Positions 8,844 to 17,554 of a stretch of 64,000 nucleotides of DNA are shown piece by piece. Position numbers and translations under genes: made by a program. The notes below the pieces were generated by a model. It did not search any database. It was not told the origin of the DNA and saw only the letters and a program-made list of their open reading frames with translations. The DNA lies in assembly GCA_036130055.1 (NCBI GenBank), contig JAYYOR010000027.1, forward strand, positions 62,001 through 126,000, read 5' to 3'. The first letter of the stretch is position 1, and each line of letters begins with the position of its first letter. This DNA comes from TMED69 sp036130055 (lineage in GTDB: Bacteria; Pseudomonadota; Gammaproteobacteria; Ga0077536).

Positions 8844-9866
8844 TTAATTCTTTGTTTTATCGACAAGTTTTGAGGAGGTTATCCACGGCATCATTGAACG
8901 AAGACGAGCTCCCACTTCTTCTATGGCCTTAGATTTTTCTAGTGTTCTTTTTGCATTAAGAACAGCACTTCCACTTTTATTTTCCAGCATCCACTCTCTA
9001 GCAAATTCTCCGTTTTGTATTTCTGAGAGAATTTTTTTCATTTCTCTTTTTGTCCTTTCATCAATAATTCGCGGTCCTCGGGTCAAATCACCGTATTCGG
9101 CTGTATTTGAAATCGAATAACGCATATCCGCTATTCCCCCTTCATAAATCAAGTCAACTATTAACTTTACCTCGTGCAGACATTCAAAATAAGCCATTTC
9201 TGGCGCATAACCTGCTTCTACCAAAGTCTCGAACCCAGCTTGAATTAATGCTGTCACACCACCGCACAAAACTGATTGTTCGCCAAAAAGATCGGTTTCA
9301 GTTTCTTCCTTAAAGCTGGTTTCAATAATTCCAGCGCGACCGCCCCCATTAGCAGAAGCATAAGCTAATGCTACCTGCTTAGCCTGTCCCGATGAATCTT
9401 GATGAATTGCTATTAAACTTGGTACTCCGCCACCTTCTAAATACGTGCTTCTAACAAGATGTCCAGGCCCTTTCGGAGCTACCATTATAACGTCTATATC
9501 GCTTCTTGGTATGATCTGACCAAAATGAATATTAAAGCCATGTGCAAATGCTAAAGTAGCATTTTTCTTTAAATTAGTTCTGATACTTTCGTTATAGAGA
9601 TCACCTTGTATTTCATCGGGAGCAAGGAGCATTACTAAATCTGCCGTTTTAATTGCTTCTTCAATTTCTAATACAGTTAGTCCTGAGCTAGTCGCTTTTT
9701 CCCAAGAAGAAGATTGCTTTCTTAACCCAACTACTACGTTTACGCCTGAGTCTCTTAAGTTGTTGGCGTGCGCATGACCCTGCGAACCATATCCAATTAT
9801 TGCCACTTTCTTAGTTTTTATCAAAGAAAGATCGGCGTCCTTATCATAGTAAATATTAAGAGGCAT
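8844..9866 (-). CDS. ilvC: ketol-acid reductoisomerase
   Basis: IlvC catalyses the NADPH- and magnesium-dependent isomeroreduction in valine and isoleucine synthesis. The 340-residue product is the short class I form, unlike the roughly 490-residue E. coli enzyme. The dinucleotide loop GYGSQGHA starts at residue 25, and RKQSSSW near 49 suits NADPH. His109 in FAHGFNIHFG and the metal ligands Asp192 and Glu196 (TDLFGEQ) are present. It starts with ATG 39 bases after ilvH, in the order ilvI-ilvH-ilvC. Confidence 0.97.
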   Translation of the reverse strand: MPLNIYYDKDADLSLIKTKKVAIIGYGSQGHAHANNLRDSGVNVVVGLRKQSSSWEKATSSGLTVLEIEEAIKTADLVMLLAPDEIQGDLYNESIRTNLKKNATLAFAHGFNIHFGQIIPRSDIDVIMVAPKGPGHLVRSTYLEGGGVPSLIAIHQDSSGQAKQVALAYASANGGGRAGIIETSFKEETETDLFGEQSVLCGGVTALIQAGFETLVEAGYAPEMAYFECLHEVKLIVDLIYEGGIADMRYSISNTAEYGDLTRGPRIIDERTKREMKKILSEIQNGEFAREWMLENKSGSAVLNAKRTLEKSKAIEEVGARLRSMMPWITSSKLVDKTKN

Positions 9867-9905
9867 TTTATGTCTAACTCCTTATCAGTATTGATTCAAA
9901 TTCTT

Positions 9906-10406
9906 TCATATATTTAATATTTTATTTCCTTTGAGCAATCCAATTGAACCAGAACGGGCAACCTCCATTATACTCGAACCCCCTACTGCTTTTACAAAGT
10001 CGTCAAGTGTTTCTCTTGGACCAGTAAGTTCTATAGTATAATTTTCATTTGTAATATCAACAATTGTGCCAGAAAATATCTCTGCTAAACGCTTAAACTC
10101 TTCTCTTTGATCTTGTTCTGAAGCATGCAGCTTGATCAACATAAGCTCTCTTTCTATGTGCGGTCTTTCGAACAAGTCAACAAGTTTGATTACATCAACC
10201 AATTTATTTAACTGTTTGGTTATTTGCTCGACGATTTCCGGTGAACCAGAAGTAACTACCGTCATTCTAGAAACGCTCGGAACTTCAGTTGGAGCTACGG
10301 TCAGCGATTCAATGTTATACGCTCTGGCTGAAAATAAACCCGCAACTCTAGACAACGCCCCAGCTTCATTTTCAAGAAGTATGGCAATCGTATGTCTTCT
10401 TGTCAT
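9906..10406 (-). CDS. ilvH: acetolactate synthase small (regulatory) subunit
   Basis: This 166-residue regulatory subunit stimulates the catalytic subunit and gives valine feedback control. The N-terminal ACT domain is clear: LLENEAGALSRVAGLFSAR followed by YNIESLTVAPTE. A C-terminal domain with a second ACT-like fold follows from about residue 85. The ATG overlaps the stop of the large-subunit gene by four bases, so the two subunits are translationally coupled. Confidence 0.96.
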   Translation of the reverse strand: MTRRHTIAILLENEAGALSRVAGLFSARAYNIESLTVAPTEVPSVSRMTVVTSGSPEIVEQITKQLNKLVDVIKLVDLFERPHIERELMLIKLHASEQDQREEFKRLAEIFSGTIVDITNENYTIELTGPRETLDDFVKAVGGSSIMEVARSGSIGLLKGNKILNI

Positions 10407-12124
10407 GCGAGCTCACGGTCTTGAGGAGATAAATGCATCTCATGTTGTCCTTTTCCAGCAGCGATCATCGGGTAAACGTTTTCGGTTTGGTCTGTAACGA
10501 AATCGAGAAAAACCAATCTATCTTGTTTTAAAAAGGCCTCTTCAAGAGCCGCTTTTACATCTCCCGACTTTTCTACCCTAATTCCGATATGGCCAAAACT
10601 CTCGGCTAATTTTACAAAATCCGGCAGAGCATCCATGTATGAGTGGGAATATCTTCTATCATAGAAGAATTCTTGCCACTGCCTGACCATACCCATATAA
10701 CGGTTGTTCAGATTAATTATTTTGATTGGTAATCCATATTGTAAGCAGGTTGACAATTCTTGAACACACATCACGAAACTAGCCTCGCCAGTGACACAAG
10801 CCACTTTTTCTTTTGGAAAAGCAAGTTGCACCCCCATGGCCGCGGGCAATCCAAATCCCATTGTGCCTAACCCACCTGAGTTAATCCATCTTCTCGGCTT
10901 ATCAAAACCATAAAATTGTGCAGCCCACATTTGATGCTGACCAACATCTGACGTCACAAACGCATCCCCATTTGTCACATCATGCAACGCTTCGATCACT
11001 GCTTGCGGTTTGATTACTTCGGTACCTTTTTGATATTTCAAACAGTCTACACTGCGCCACTTATCAATCTGCTTCCACCATGGATGAGAGCCTATATCCA
11101 TTTTTTTAAAACTAGATTGCTGGATTTGCAAAAATAAGTCTTTTAAAATCGAACTAACGCACCCCACAATAGGCACATCAACTTTAACGTTTTTTGAAAT
11201 AGATGACGGATCCACGTCTATATGAACTATCTTTGCATCTGGACAGAATTTGTCCAACTCACCCGTGACCCTGTCATCAAATCTTGCCCCTATTGCTATG
11301 AGCACATCACACTCGTGCATGGCCATATTAGCCTCATAGGTACCATGCATACCCAGCATCCCAACAAACTGCTTATCACTAGACGGGTATGCCCCTAAAC
11401 CCATTAACGTATTTGTAATTGGATAACCCAGATGTCTTACCAATTTTGTTAACTCTGTCGACGCATTTCCTAATATCACTCCACCCCCAGTATATACCAT
11501 AGGCTTATCCGCATTTTTTATTAGCTCGGCCGCTTTCTTTATCTGACCGGTATGACCTTTAGTCATAGGCTTATATGACCTGAGCGAAATTTCTTTAGGA
11601 TACTTGTATTCTGTGCTAGCCGCAGTTATGTCTTTTGGAATATCTACTACTACAGGGCCAGGTCTTCCACTGGTAGCAATGTAAAAGGCCTTTTTAATTG
11701 TAGTAGCAAGATCCTCAACTCTCTCTACTAAAAAGTTATGCTTGACACATGGCCGAGTTATACCTATGCAATCCACTTCCTGAAAAGCATCGTTTCCAAT
11801 TAATGCCGTTGAAACCTGACCTGTAAAAACCACCATGGGAATAGAATCCATGTATGCGGTAGCAATTCCTGTAACCGTATTTGTGGCACCCGGCCCAGAG
11901 GTAACTAACACTACGCCAGCTCTTCCAGTAGACCTTGCATACCCGTCCGCAGCATGAGTTGCTCCCTGCTCATGACGTACTAGAATATGTTTTACTTTAT
12001 CTTGTTGGAAAAGCGCATCATAAATATGCAAGACAGCTCCCCCTGGATAACCGAAAACGAACTCGACACCCTCATCAATTAAAGAACGAACAAATATTTC
12101 CGCCCCACGAAGTATTTCAGTCAC
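10403..12124 (-). CDS. ilvI: acetolactate synthase large (catalytic) subunit
   Basis: This thiamine-diphosphate enzyme forms acetolactate or acetohydroxybutyrate, the first committed step to the branched-chain amino acids. The 573-residue protein has the catalytic glutamate Glu52 in RHEQGA, the FAD-binding middle domain, and the C-terminal ThDP domain with INLNNRYMGMVRQWQ. The diphosphate-binding motif reads GEAS at 446-449, where GDGS or GEGS is usual. The start is a GTG at 12124 with GAGGGA eight bases upstream. It heads the operon ilvI-ilvH-ilvC-pssA, which reads away from proS. Confidence 0.96.
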   Translation of the reverse strand: MTEILRGAEIFVRSLIDEGVEFVFGYPGGAVLHIYDALFQQDKVKHILVRHEQGATHAADGYARSTGRAGVVLVTSGPGATNTVTGIATAYMDSIPMVVFTGQVSTALIGNDAFQEVDCIGITRPCVKHNFLVERVEDLATTIKKAFYIATSGRPGPVVVDIPKDITAASTEYKYPKEISLRSYKPMTKGHTGQIKKAAELIKNADKPMVYTGGGVILGNASTELTKLVRHLGYPITNTLMGLGAYPSSDKQFVGMLGMHGTYEANMAMHECDVLIAIGARFDDRVTGELDKFCPDAKIVHIDVDPSSISKNVKVDVPIVGCVSSILKDLFLQIQQSSFKKMDIGSHPWWKQIDKWRSVDCLKYQKGTEVIKPQAVIEALHDVTNGDAFVTSDVGQHQMWAAQFYGFDKPRRWINSGGLGTMGFGLPAAMGVQLAFPKEKVACVTGEASFVMCVQELSTCLQYGLPIKIINLNNRYMGMVRQWQEFFYDRRYSHSYMDALPDFVKLAESFGHIGIRVEKSGDVKAALEEAFLKQDRLVFLDFVTDQTENVYPMIAAGKGQHEMHLSPQDRELA

Positions 12125-12416
12125 TTGTTGATCCCTCTACTAATAATAAAAAAAAAGACATTTAAAATAAAAACCCGATCCAGTCAGTTTTCATCAATTC
12201 TAGCTATAGTGTATCTTAGAAACCTCATTCAATACAGTATGTACGAATGTTATTTTGGTATATCACATTAAGTCAAATGATTACTCTCAAACAATATGAT
12301 AACCTAAACGTCAAATAAACTTCGTATTAAACCGAGTCAAATGTCAGGGTTTTGCTACAACCGTCGCAACCGATAGAAGATTCACAAGAGATTAATCTCA
12401 AATTTAAAATTTAAAT
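12125..12416. promoter_or_regulatory. divergent ilvI / proS promoter region with three GTCAAAT repeats
   Basis: This 292-base AT-rich gap separates the divergent ilv operon and proS and must hold both promoters. On plus, the heptamer GTCAAAT occurs at 12272-12278, 12310-12316 and 12336-12342; read on minus each gives TTTGAC, a -35-like sequence. For ilvI a candidate is TTGACT followed 18 bases later by TAACAT. I see no leader peptide with a run of Leu, Ile or Val codons and no attenuator hairpin. Exact start sites cannot be set from sequence alone. Confidence 0.4.
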
Positions 12417-14129
12417 ATGAAAACATCAAGATTTTTTATAAATACGCTCAGAGAATCTCCAAGCGATGCAGAAATAGTAAGCCATAAACTGATGCTCAAA
12501 GCAGGTCTGATAAAAAAAAATGCCTCGGGAATATATAGTTGGCTTCCACTAGGACTGAGGATTTTAAGGAAAGTCGAAGACATTGTAAGGAAAGAGATGA
12601 CAGCATTCGGAGCTCAGGAACTGCTTATGCCTGGTGTTATACCTTCCGAGTTATGGATTGAGTCTAAAAGATGGGAAGAATATGGGCCCGAGCTCCTTAG
12701 AATTGAAGATAGACATTCTAGGTCTTTTTGTCTAGGGCCAACTCATGAAGAGGTAATAACTTCGTTAGTAAGAAACGAGATTACGAGTTATAAACAATTG
12801 CCAGTAAATTTTTTCCAAATTCAAACAAAATTTCGAGATGAAATTAGGCCACGATTTGGAATCATGAGATCACGTGAGTTTCTCATGAAAGATGCCTATT
12901 CATTTCACATTGATGAAAAATCACTAGATGATACGTATTCAGATATGTACGAAGCTTACTCAAATATCTTCAAAGCATTACATCTGGATTTTAGAGCTGT
13001 TATTGCTGATACGGGAAATATAGGAGGGACGGGTTCTCACGAGTTTCATGTTCTCGCAGATTCAGGCGAAGACTACATTGCATCCAATGAGTCTGGCTCA
13101 TACGCTGCAAATCTTGAAATGGCTACACTTAAACAAAAATTTCATAAAAATAATATAAAACCAAAAACCATCGAACTGATCGAAACACCAAACGCGCGTT
13201 CTATTGAAGAAGTTGCTAAATTTTTTAACACAACTATTACTAATTGCATAAAAACCCTAGTGGTCAAAGACAGTGAAAATTTTTACTGTATTTGTATTAG
13301 AGGAGACCATGATTTAAATTTTGTTAAACTACAAAAGCTAATCTCCACGAGCGAAGCTCTGCAAATGGCTTCAGATAGAGATGTCGAAAAAGTAATAGGC
13401 TCACCGATCGGCTCGATTGGACCATTCACAAAAAGCTGTTCGGTTTACGTAGATTATGATGCCTTCAATGCTGTTAATTTTATTTGTGGCGCTAATCGAG
13501 ATGGTTATCATTATAAAAACGCAAATTGGAAAGAAATAAAAGTCAAGAAGGTTGGAGATTTACGTAATGCAGTAGATGGAGACCCCAGCCCAGATGGCAA
13601 GGGAAATTTAAAAATAAAAAAGGGCATCGAAGTTGGGCATATTTTTAAGCTAGGGACAAAATATAGCAATTCAATGAAAGCCCTAGTAACTGATCCTAAC
13701 GGTGTCTTAAAACCAATAATAATGGGATGTTACGGGATCGGCATTTCCCGTATTGTTGCTGCTGCCATAGAACAAAACCATGATAATAATGGAATTATTT
13801 GGCCTCCGCCCTTGGCTCCCTTCTTGTGCGCCATAGTTCCCATCAATCCAAATAATTCTCAACAACTCGAGTCTAAAGCACTTAATATTTATCAAAAATT
13901 AATAAAAATGGATGTTGATGCACTTTTGTGCGATGAGAAGAAAAGGCCAGGCGTATTATTCTCGGATCTAGATTTAGTAGGAATTCCATTAAGAATGGTT
14001 TTAAGTGAGAGAAATATCCAGGAAAATCGGGTTGAGATAAAAATACGTAAGAACAATAAAATTATACTATGGGATTCAGACAAAGTTGAATTATTTATTG
14101 AAAAATTTCGAACAGGAGAATTCGACTAA
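12417..14129 (+). CDS. proS: prolyl-tRNA synthetase
   Basis: ProS charges tRNA-Pro. At 570 residues it is the full bacterial type with the inserted editing domain between motifs 2 and 3. Motif 2 is seen in RFGIMRSREFLMKDAYSFH, TGSHEFHVLADSGED follows at the edge of the insert, and motif 3 is GCYGIGISRIVAAAIEQ. The C-terminal anticodon-binding domain starts near residue 470. It is the first gene of a plus-strand pair with the WrbA-like gene, whose ATG overlaps the proS stop by one base (TAATG). Confidence 0.97.
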   Translation: MKTSRFFINTLRESPSDAEIVSHKLMLKAGLIKKNASGIYSWLPLGLRILRKVEDIVRKEMTAFGAQELLMPGVIPSELWIESKRWEEYGPELLRIEDRHSRSFCLGPTHEEVITSLVRNEITSYKQLPVNFFQIQTKFRDEIRPRFGIMRSREFLMKDAYSFHIDEKSLDDTYSDMYEAYSNIFKALHLDFRAVIADTGNIGGTGSHEFHVLADSGEDYIASNESGSYAANLEMATLKQKFHKNNIKPKTIELIETPNARSIEEVAKFFNTTITNCIKTLVVKDSENFYCICIRGDHDLNFVKLQKLISTSEALQMASDRDVEKVIGSPIGSIGPFTKSCSVYVDYDAFNAVNFICGANRDGYHYKNANWKEIKVKKVGDLRNAVDGDPSPDGKGNLKIKKGIEVGHIFKLGTKYSNSMKALVTDPNGVLKPIIMGCYGIGISRIVAAAIEQNHDNNGIIWPPPLAPFLCAIVPINPNNSQQLESKALNIYQKLIKMDVDALLCDEKKRPGVLFSDLDLVGIPLRMVLSERNIQENRVEIKIRKNNKIILWDSDKVELFIEKFRTGEFD

Positions 14130-14698
14130 TGAAAAAAATTATTATTCTTTACTATTCAGCTAATGGCAAAACAGCTGAATTGGCAAAGCATATACGCAGC
14201 GGAATCCTGGAAGAAGGAAAAAACGAACCGCTACTCAGAACCGTACCAACTTTACGCCAGTCTCAAACTGATCAAGACGTTCCCTTAATCTCAAAAAGCG
14301 AATTAGAGGAATGTGGCGGCCTCGCACTTGGCTCTCCCACTCGTTTCGGAACAATGGCAGCTGCGCTGAAAGCATTTTTAGAAACTACCTCCGACTTATG
14401 GATCTCGGGAGCCATGATTGATAAACCAGCAGTCGTTTTTACGTCAACATCATCGCTACATGGTGGGCAAGAATCCACCTTGCTTAGTATGGCTCTTCCT
14501 CTTCTGCATCATGGTATGACGCTTATCGGTGTACCATACAGTTGTCCAGAACTATTCCAATCATCGGGAGGTGGCTCACCGTACGGAGGGGGGCATGTTT
14601 CGGGATCCCAGGGCGAAAATGAAATTAGCAAAGAAGAAATTAACATAGCTCGGACTCTTGGATATCGACTATCAGCTCATGTAAGTAAAATCAGATAA
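14129..14698 (+). CDS. WrbA-like NAD(P)H:quinone oxidoreductase (flavodoxin fold)
   Basis: This 189-residue flavodoxin-fold protein begins IIILYYSANGKTAELAKHI, the FMN phosphate loop. The middle contains GSPTRFGTMAAALKAFLE and FTSTSSLHGGQESTLLSM, which match the WrbA family. These enzymes reduce quinones by two electrons. The pair proS-wrbA upstream of a convergent hda also resembles the Pseudomonas arrangement. Only two bases separate its stop from the hda stop, with no clear terminator between. Confidence 0.9.
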   Translation: MKKIIILYYSANGKTAELAKHIRSGILEEGKNEPLLRTVPTLRQSQTDQDVPLISKSELEECGGLALGSPTRFGTMAAALKAFLETTSDLWISGAMIDKPAVVFTSTSSLHGGQESTLLSMALPLLHHGMTLIGVPYSCPELFQSSGGGSPYGGGHVSGSQGENEISKEEINIARTLGYRLSAHVSKIR

Positions 14699-14700
14699 AA

Positions 14701-15396
14701 TTAAGAACCATTTAACTCTAAGAGAATTTTTTTGATCATTGGAATTGAAATAGGTTTGCCTTTAGATAACGATACCTCATCAAGCTTATCCAGCAATATA
14801 ATTAAATTTTCCATATCTCTAGGATAATATTTAAATATATAATCCAGTTGGCCAGAGCTAATATTCATTCCTCTAGAAGAGAATAAAAATTTAATAGCAC
14901 CTCTCATTTCTTCATTAGCCAGATAATAAACTTTATAAAGCAAACCAGAACAAAGTCGAGAAACTAGGTCACTTAATTCGAAACCTTGTCTGCTTGGATA
15001 CTTTTGACTCGTCACAATTATTTTTCTTTTTGAGAGAATGACTTTGTTTAATAAATAGAATAAAGATGTTTCAAATTCTTTATCCCCTGAAATTACATCT
15101 ATATCATCTAAAGCGATAATTTCGACCCCGTCTAAATTATCAAAAAGGCGCTGGCCAAAGTTCTTCATTTCTTTTAGAGGCAAATAGATAGCAGGACTGG
15201 AGCAACGATTTAAGGTTGCATTTAACAAATGGGTTTTCCCGGAGCTTTTCCCACCCCAGAGATAAAAAACTTTAGGTTTTTGTGCCAATGACCAGCTTAA
15301 GAGGTTTTGAGTTAATTCAAGGTTTTGACGACCTACAAAAAAATTTTCAAAATTTAATTGAGTAGGCTGGAATAAGGGTAATGTTAGTTGTTTGAT
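14701..15396 (-). CDS. hda: Hda, DnaA-regulatory inactivator, with an apparent ATC start
   Basis: Hda is a DnaA-related AAA+ protein that, bound to the beta clamp, triggers ATP hydrolysis by DnaA. Walker A is WGGKSSGKTHLL, Walker B is ALDDIDV, and LVSRLCSG is the arginine-finger region. The first ATG, GTG or TTG codon in this frame is TTG at 15288, which would remove the N-terminus. Upstream in frame the sequence reads KQLTLPLFQPTQLNFENFF, a typical Hda N-terminus with the clamp-binding motif QLTLPLF. An in-frame TAA precedes it. The only fitting start is ATC at 15394-15396, with AAGGAG nine bases upstream. E. coli hda also uses a non-standard start. Product about 231 residues. Confidence 0.9.
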   Translation of the reverse strand: MKQLTLPLFQPTQLNFENFFVGRQNLELTQNLLSWSLAQKPKVFYLWGGKSSGKTHLLNATLNRCSSPAIYLPLKEMKNFGQRLFDNLDGVEIIALDDIDVISGDKEFETSLFYLLNKVILSKRKIIVTSQKYPSRQGFELSDLVSRLCSGLLYKVYYLANEEMRGAIKFLFSSRGMNISSGQLDYIFKYYPRDMENLIILLDKLDEVSLSKGKPISIPMIKKILLELNGS

Positions 15397-15411
15397 AAGT
15401 TACAACTCCTT
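15394..15411 (-). promoter_or_regulatory. hda ribosome binding site with ATC start codon
   Basis: On minus the sequence is AAGGAG, nine bases (TTGTAACTT), then ATC and the codons for KQLTLPLF. The Shine-Dalgarno match is among the best in the window, and its spacing fits only the ATC codon. The in-frame TTG-TAA between them rules out the nearby TTG. It lies just after the perM stop at 15421. Confidence 0.65.
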
Positions 15412-15420
15412 TTTAAGAAT

Positions 15421-16467
15421 TCAATTTTTTGATTCTGCATACTCAAAAAAATGTTTAACCAGAACACTGCCCACTGCCGCAACCGGTATCGCCGCCAGAA
15501 CCCCGAAAAATCCAAACAATTCACCACCAGCCATAACTGCAAAAATAATTGTAACAGGATGTAATCCAACCCGATTGCCAACAAGCAATGGAGACAAAAT
15601 AATACTTTCAAGTCCTTGGCCAATTAAAAAGACTAAAATAATTCCAACATATATGGTTTGGTCAGCCATTTGGATAATTGCGCCTAGCAACGAAAATAAG
15701 ACACCGACAATTATTCCCACATAGGGTATAAAGCTGAAAAGCCCGGCAATGCTGGCCGCAAGAAACCAAAGTTCAAGACCGACCAAAAATAAACCGACTG
15801 AGTATATAACGACCAAGCAACTCATAACTGCCAGCTGTCCTCTGAAGAATTCTGAAAGGACTCTATCTATTCTCTTGGATAAATCAGCTACAGTTGACTT
15901 CGCATTCGAGGGCAGTACAAAAAAAAAATATTTTATAATTTTGTCCCAATCTCTGAGTAGATAAAATGTGACTATTGGAATTAATATTAAGTGAAATAAA
16001 CCTCCCATAAGATGCGCACCTGAGCTCACTAGTTTAGTTAAAACCGTTTGAAACGAAAAAGCTACGCTAGACAAGTTTCCCACCAAAGCTTTATTCAAAT
16101 CCTCGAGAGGAAAGATATTTTTGCCATCCAGACCTATTTTATTCAAATAAACAGCCATTTTTTCGTCAAACCAAGCCAACACTGCAGGAACCCTCAATAA
16201 GGCTCCATTTATCTGTTCCGCCAAGGTTGGAATTAACAGAGTCACTATGAAGGCAACAATCAAAATCAGGACCACGAAAACAATTAAAATAGCCAAAGTT
16301 CGACTACGCACCAAATTTTCGACTCGATCGGTGATCGGATCAGCCAAATATGCGAGAACAAAGCTTATTAAAAAGGGCAATAAGACCGGCCGTAGAAAAT
16401 ATAGCAGAGCCAACATTGCAATCGCTGCGAACAAAAATAAAAGCTTGTCGACGCTTTTTGTAATCAT
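15421..16467 (-). CDS. perM: PerM / AI-2E family permease
   Basis: This 348-residue inner-membrane protein of the AI-2E transporter family has about seven to eight membrane segments: an N-terminal pair, a central soluble stretch near residues 75-150, and a C-terminal block with FSFIPYVGIIVGVLFSLLGA typical of the family. The substrate is not known; the family includes proteins active in export or cation antiport. It sits between DUF2066 and hda, all on minus, as in Pseudomonas. The ATG is nine bases after the DUF2066 stop. Confidence 0.88.
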   Translation of the reverse strand: MITKSVDKLLFLFAAIAMLALLYFLRPVLLPFLISFVLAYLADPITDRVENLVRSRTLAILIVFVVLILIVAFIVTLLIPTLAEQINGALLRVPAVLAWFDEKMAVYLNKIGLDGKNIFPLEDLNKALVGNLSSVAFSFQTVLTKLVSSGAHLMGGLFHLILIPIVTFYLLRDWDKIIKYFFFVLPSNAKSTVADLSKRIDRVLSEFFRGQLAVMSCLVVIYSVGLFLVGLELWFLAASIAGLFSFIPYVGIIVGVLFSLLGAIIQMADQTIYVGIILVFLIGQGLESIILSPLLVGNRVGLHPVTIIFAVMAGGELFGFFGVLAAIPVAAVGSVLVKHFFEYAESKN

Positions 16468-16476
16468 AATTTAATC

Positions 16477-17493
16477 CTACTCTAGAAAAGTATACTGTGA
16501 TGAATTTCTATCAGAGGTTTTTTGGAGCACCTTACTGTACATTACGCTTTGTTCAAACCCTCTAACTCCTCCTTTTACGGTTATTTCCAATTCGATCGAA
16601 CTGGCCTCAATGGTTTTGACAGAGGTCTTTCCTACTTGTTCAAGTGCGTCTAGATATTTCAGTAAGCGTTCAAATTCCTCTCGAGTTTCAATGCCAAAAA
16701 ATTCAAGTATTACTTCTTGGGGTTCAATCCCACCGTCGTTTAGTACAATAACACTTGCAATATGATCTGCGGTGACGTCAACCATTCGATCAAGCAAAGC
16801 CTTTATATTATTACCGGACATATTTAATATTTTCTTCTTATTTAAAAAAAACAATGAACCATTGAGTTGGATTTTATCGGCTGTAAATGATGTTATTGAA
16901 AATTCAACATGAGCCGGATATTGAGCAAGATAATTTAATTTTAAGTCATCCTCGTATTGATTCTCAAAAGAGTCTGACTGTGACTGGAAAAATGTGACCG
17001 GTAAGCCTCTATCAGTTGCCTTTTTATTAATGATATCATAGTAATCTTGCTCTAAAATATTTCCTGCGGGTAGATTACCATAGGGTTCTATTATTCTAAA
17101 CAATATCGTTGGCCTAACAGAATTCCATCGCCTGATCTCCAAGGTTTGAAGTTCTTGGGACAGTATCTTTTTATCAAAGACCGCAAGCAAACTTAATTCT
17201 TTTTGATTTTCTGGTTTTAGCTCGAAAGAATATCTCTCAATGAAGCTTTCTGCCCCATCAATCAGCATCCGGACCCAAGGCATATTTGAGCTTATTTGCG
17301 ATTGACCGGTCAATTTAATCAAAACTTTGACGAGAGCCTCTGAAAAACCTCTGGTAAGTTCACTTTCAGAACGATCTGCTATTAAAACTCTAGCTTGATA
17401 CAATCCTGCGACCATCTCTGCTGATATTGAGCAGGAAAAAAAGGATAATGATAACGTTATTATAATGAATCTAGCTTTGCGAATTGTATTCAT
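16477..17493 (-). CDS. DUF2066 family periplasmic protein
   Basis: This 338-residue protein of unknown function has an N-terminal signal peptide (residues 1-25, ending ISA). The DUF2066 pattern follows: LYQARVLIADRSESELTRGF, then ALVKVLIKLTGQ. It is conserved next to purM, perM and hda in Pseudomonas-type genomes. Only 61 bases separate it from the divergent purM. No enzymatic motif is visible. Placement in the family is confident from the N-terminal region and the synteny; the role is open. Confidence 0.82.
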   Translation of the reverse strand: MNTIRKARFIIITLSLSFFSCSISAEMVAGLYQARVLIADRSESELTRGFSEALVKVLIKLTGQSQISSNMPWVRMLIDGAESFIERYSFELKPENQKELSLLAVFDKKILSQELQTLEIRRWNSVRPTILFRIIEPYGNLPAGNILEQDYYDIINKKATDRGLPVTFFQSQSDSFENQYEDDLKLNYLAQYPAHVEFSITSFTADKIQLNGSLFFLNKKKILNMSGNNIKALLDRMVDVTADHIASVIVLNDGGIEPQEVILEFFGIETREEFERLLKYLDALEQVGKTSVKTIEASSIELEITVKGGVRGFEQSVMYSKVLQKTSDRNSSQYTFLE

Positions 17494-17554
17494 GAGGTTA
17501 AACTAACAAATAAATGATTAATATTCACCGAATTTCTGCAGATAAAATTATTTT

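Noticed and set aside
14701..15288. hda beginning at TTG 15288
   Set aside because: This would remove about 36 conserved residues including the clamp-binding motif, and there is no ribosome site near that TTG.
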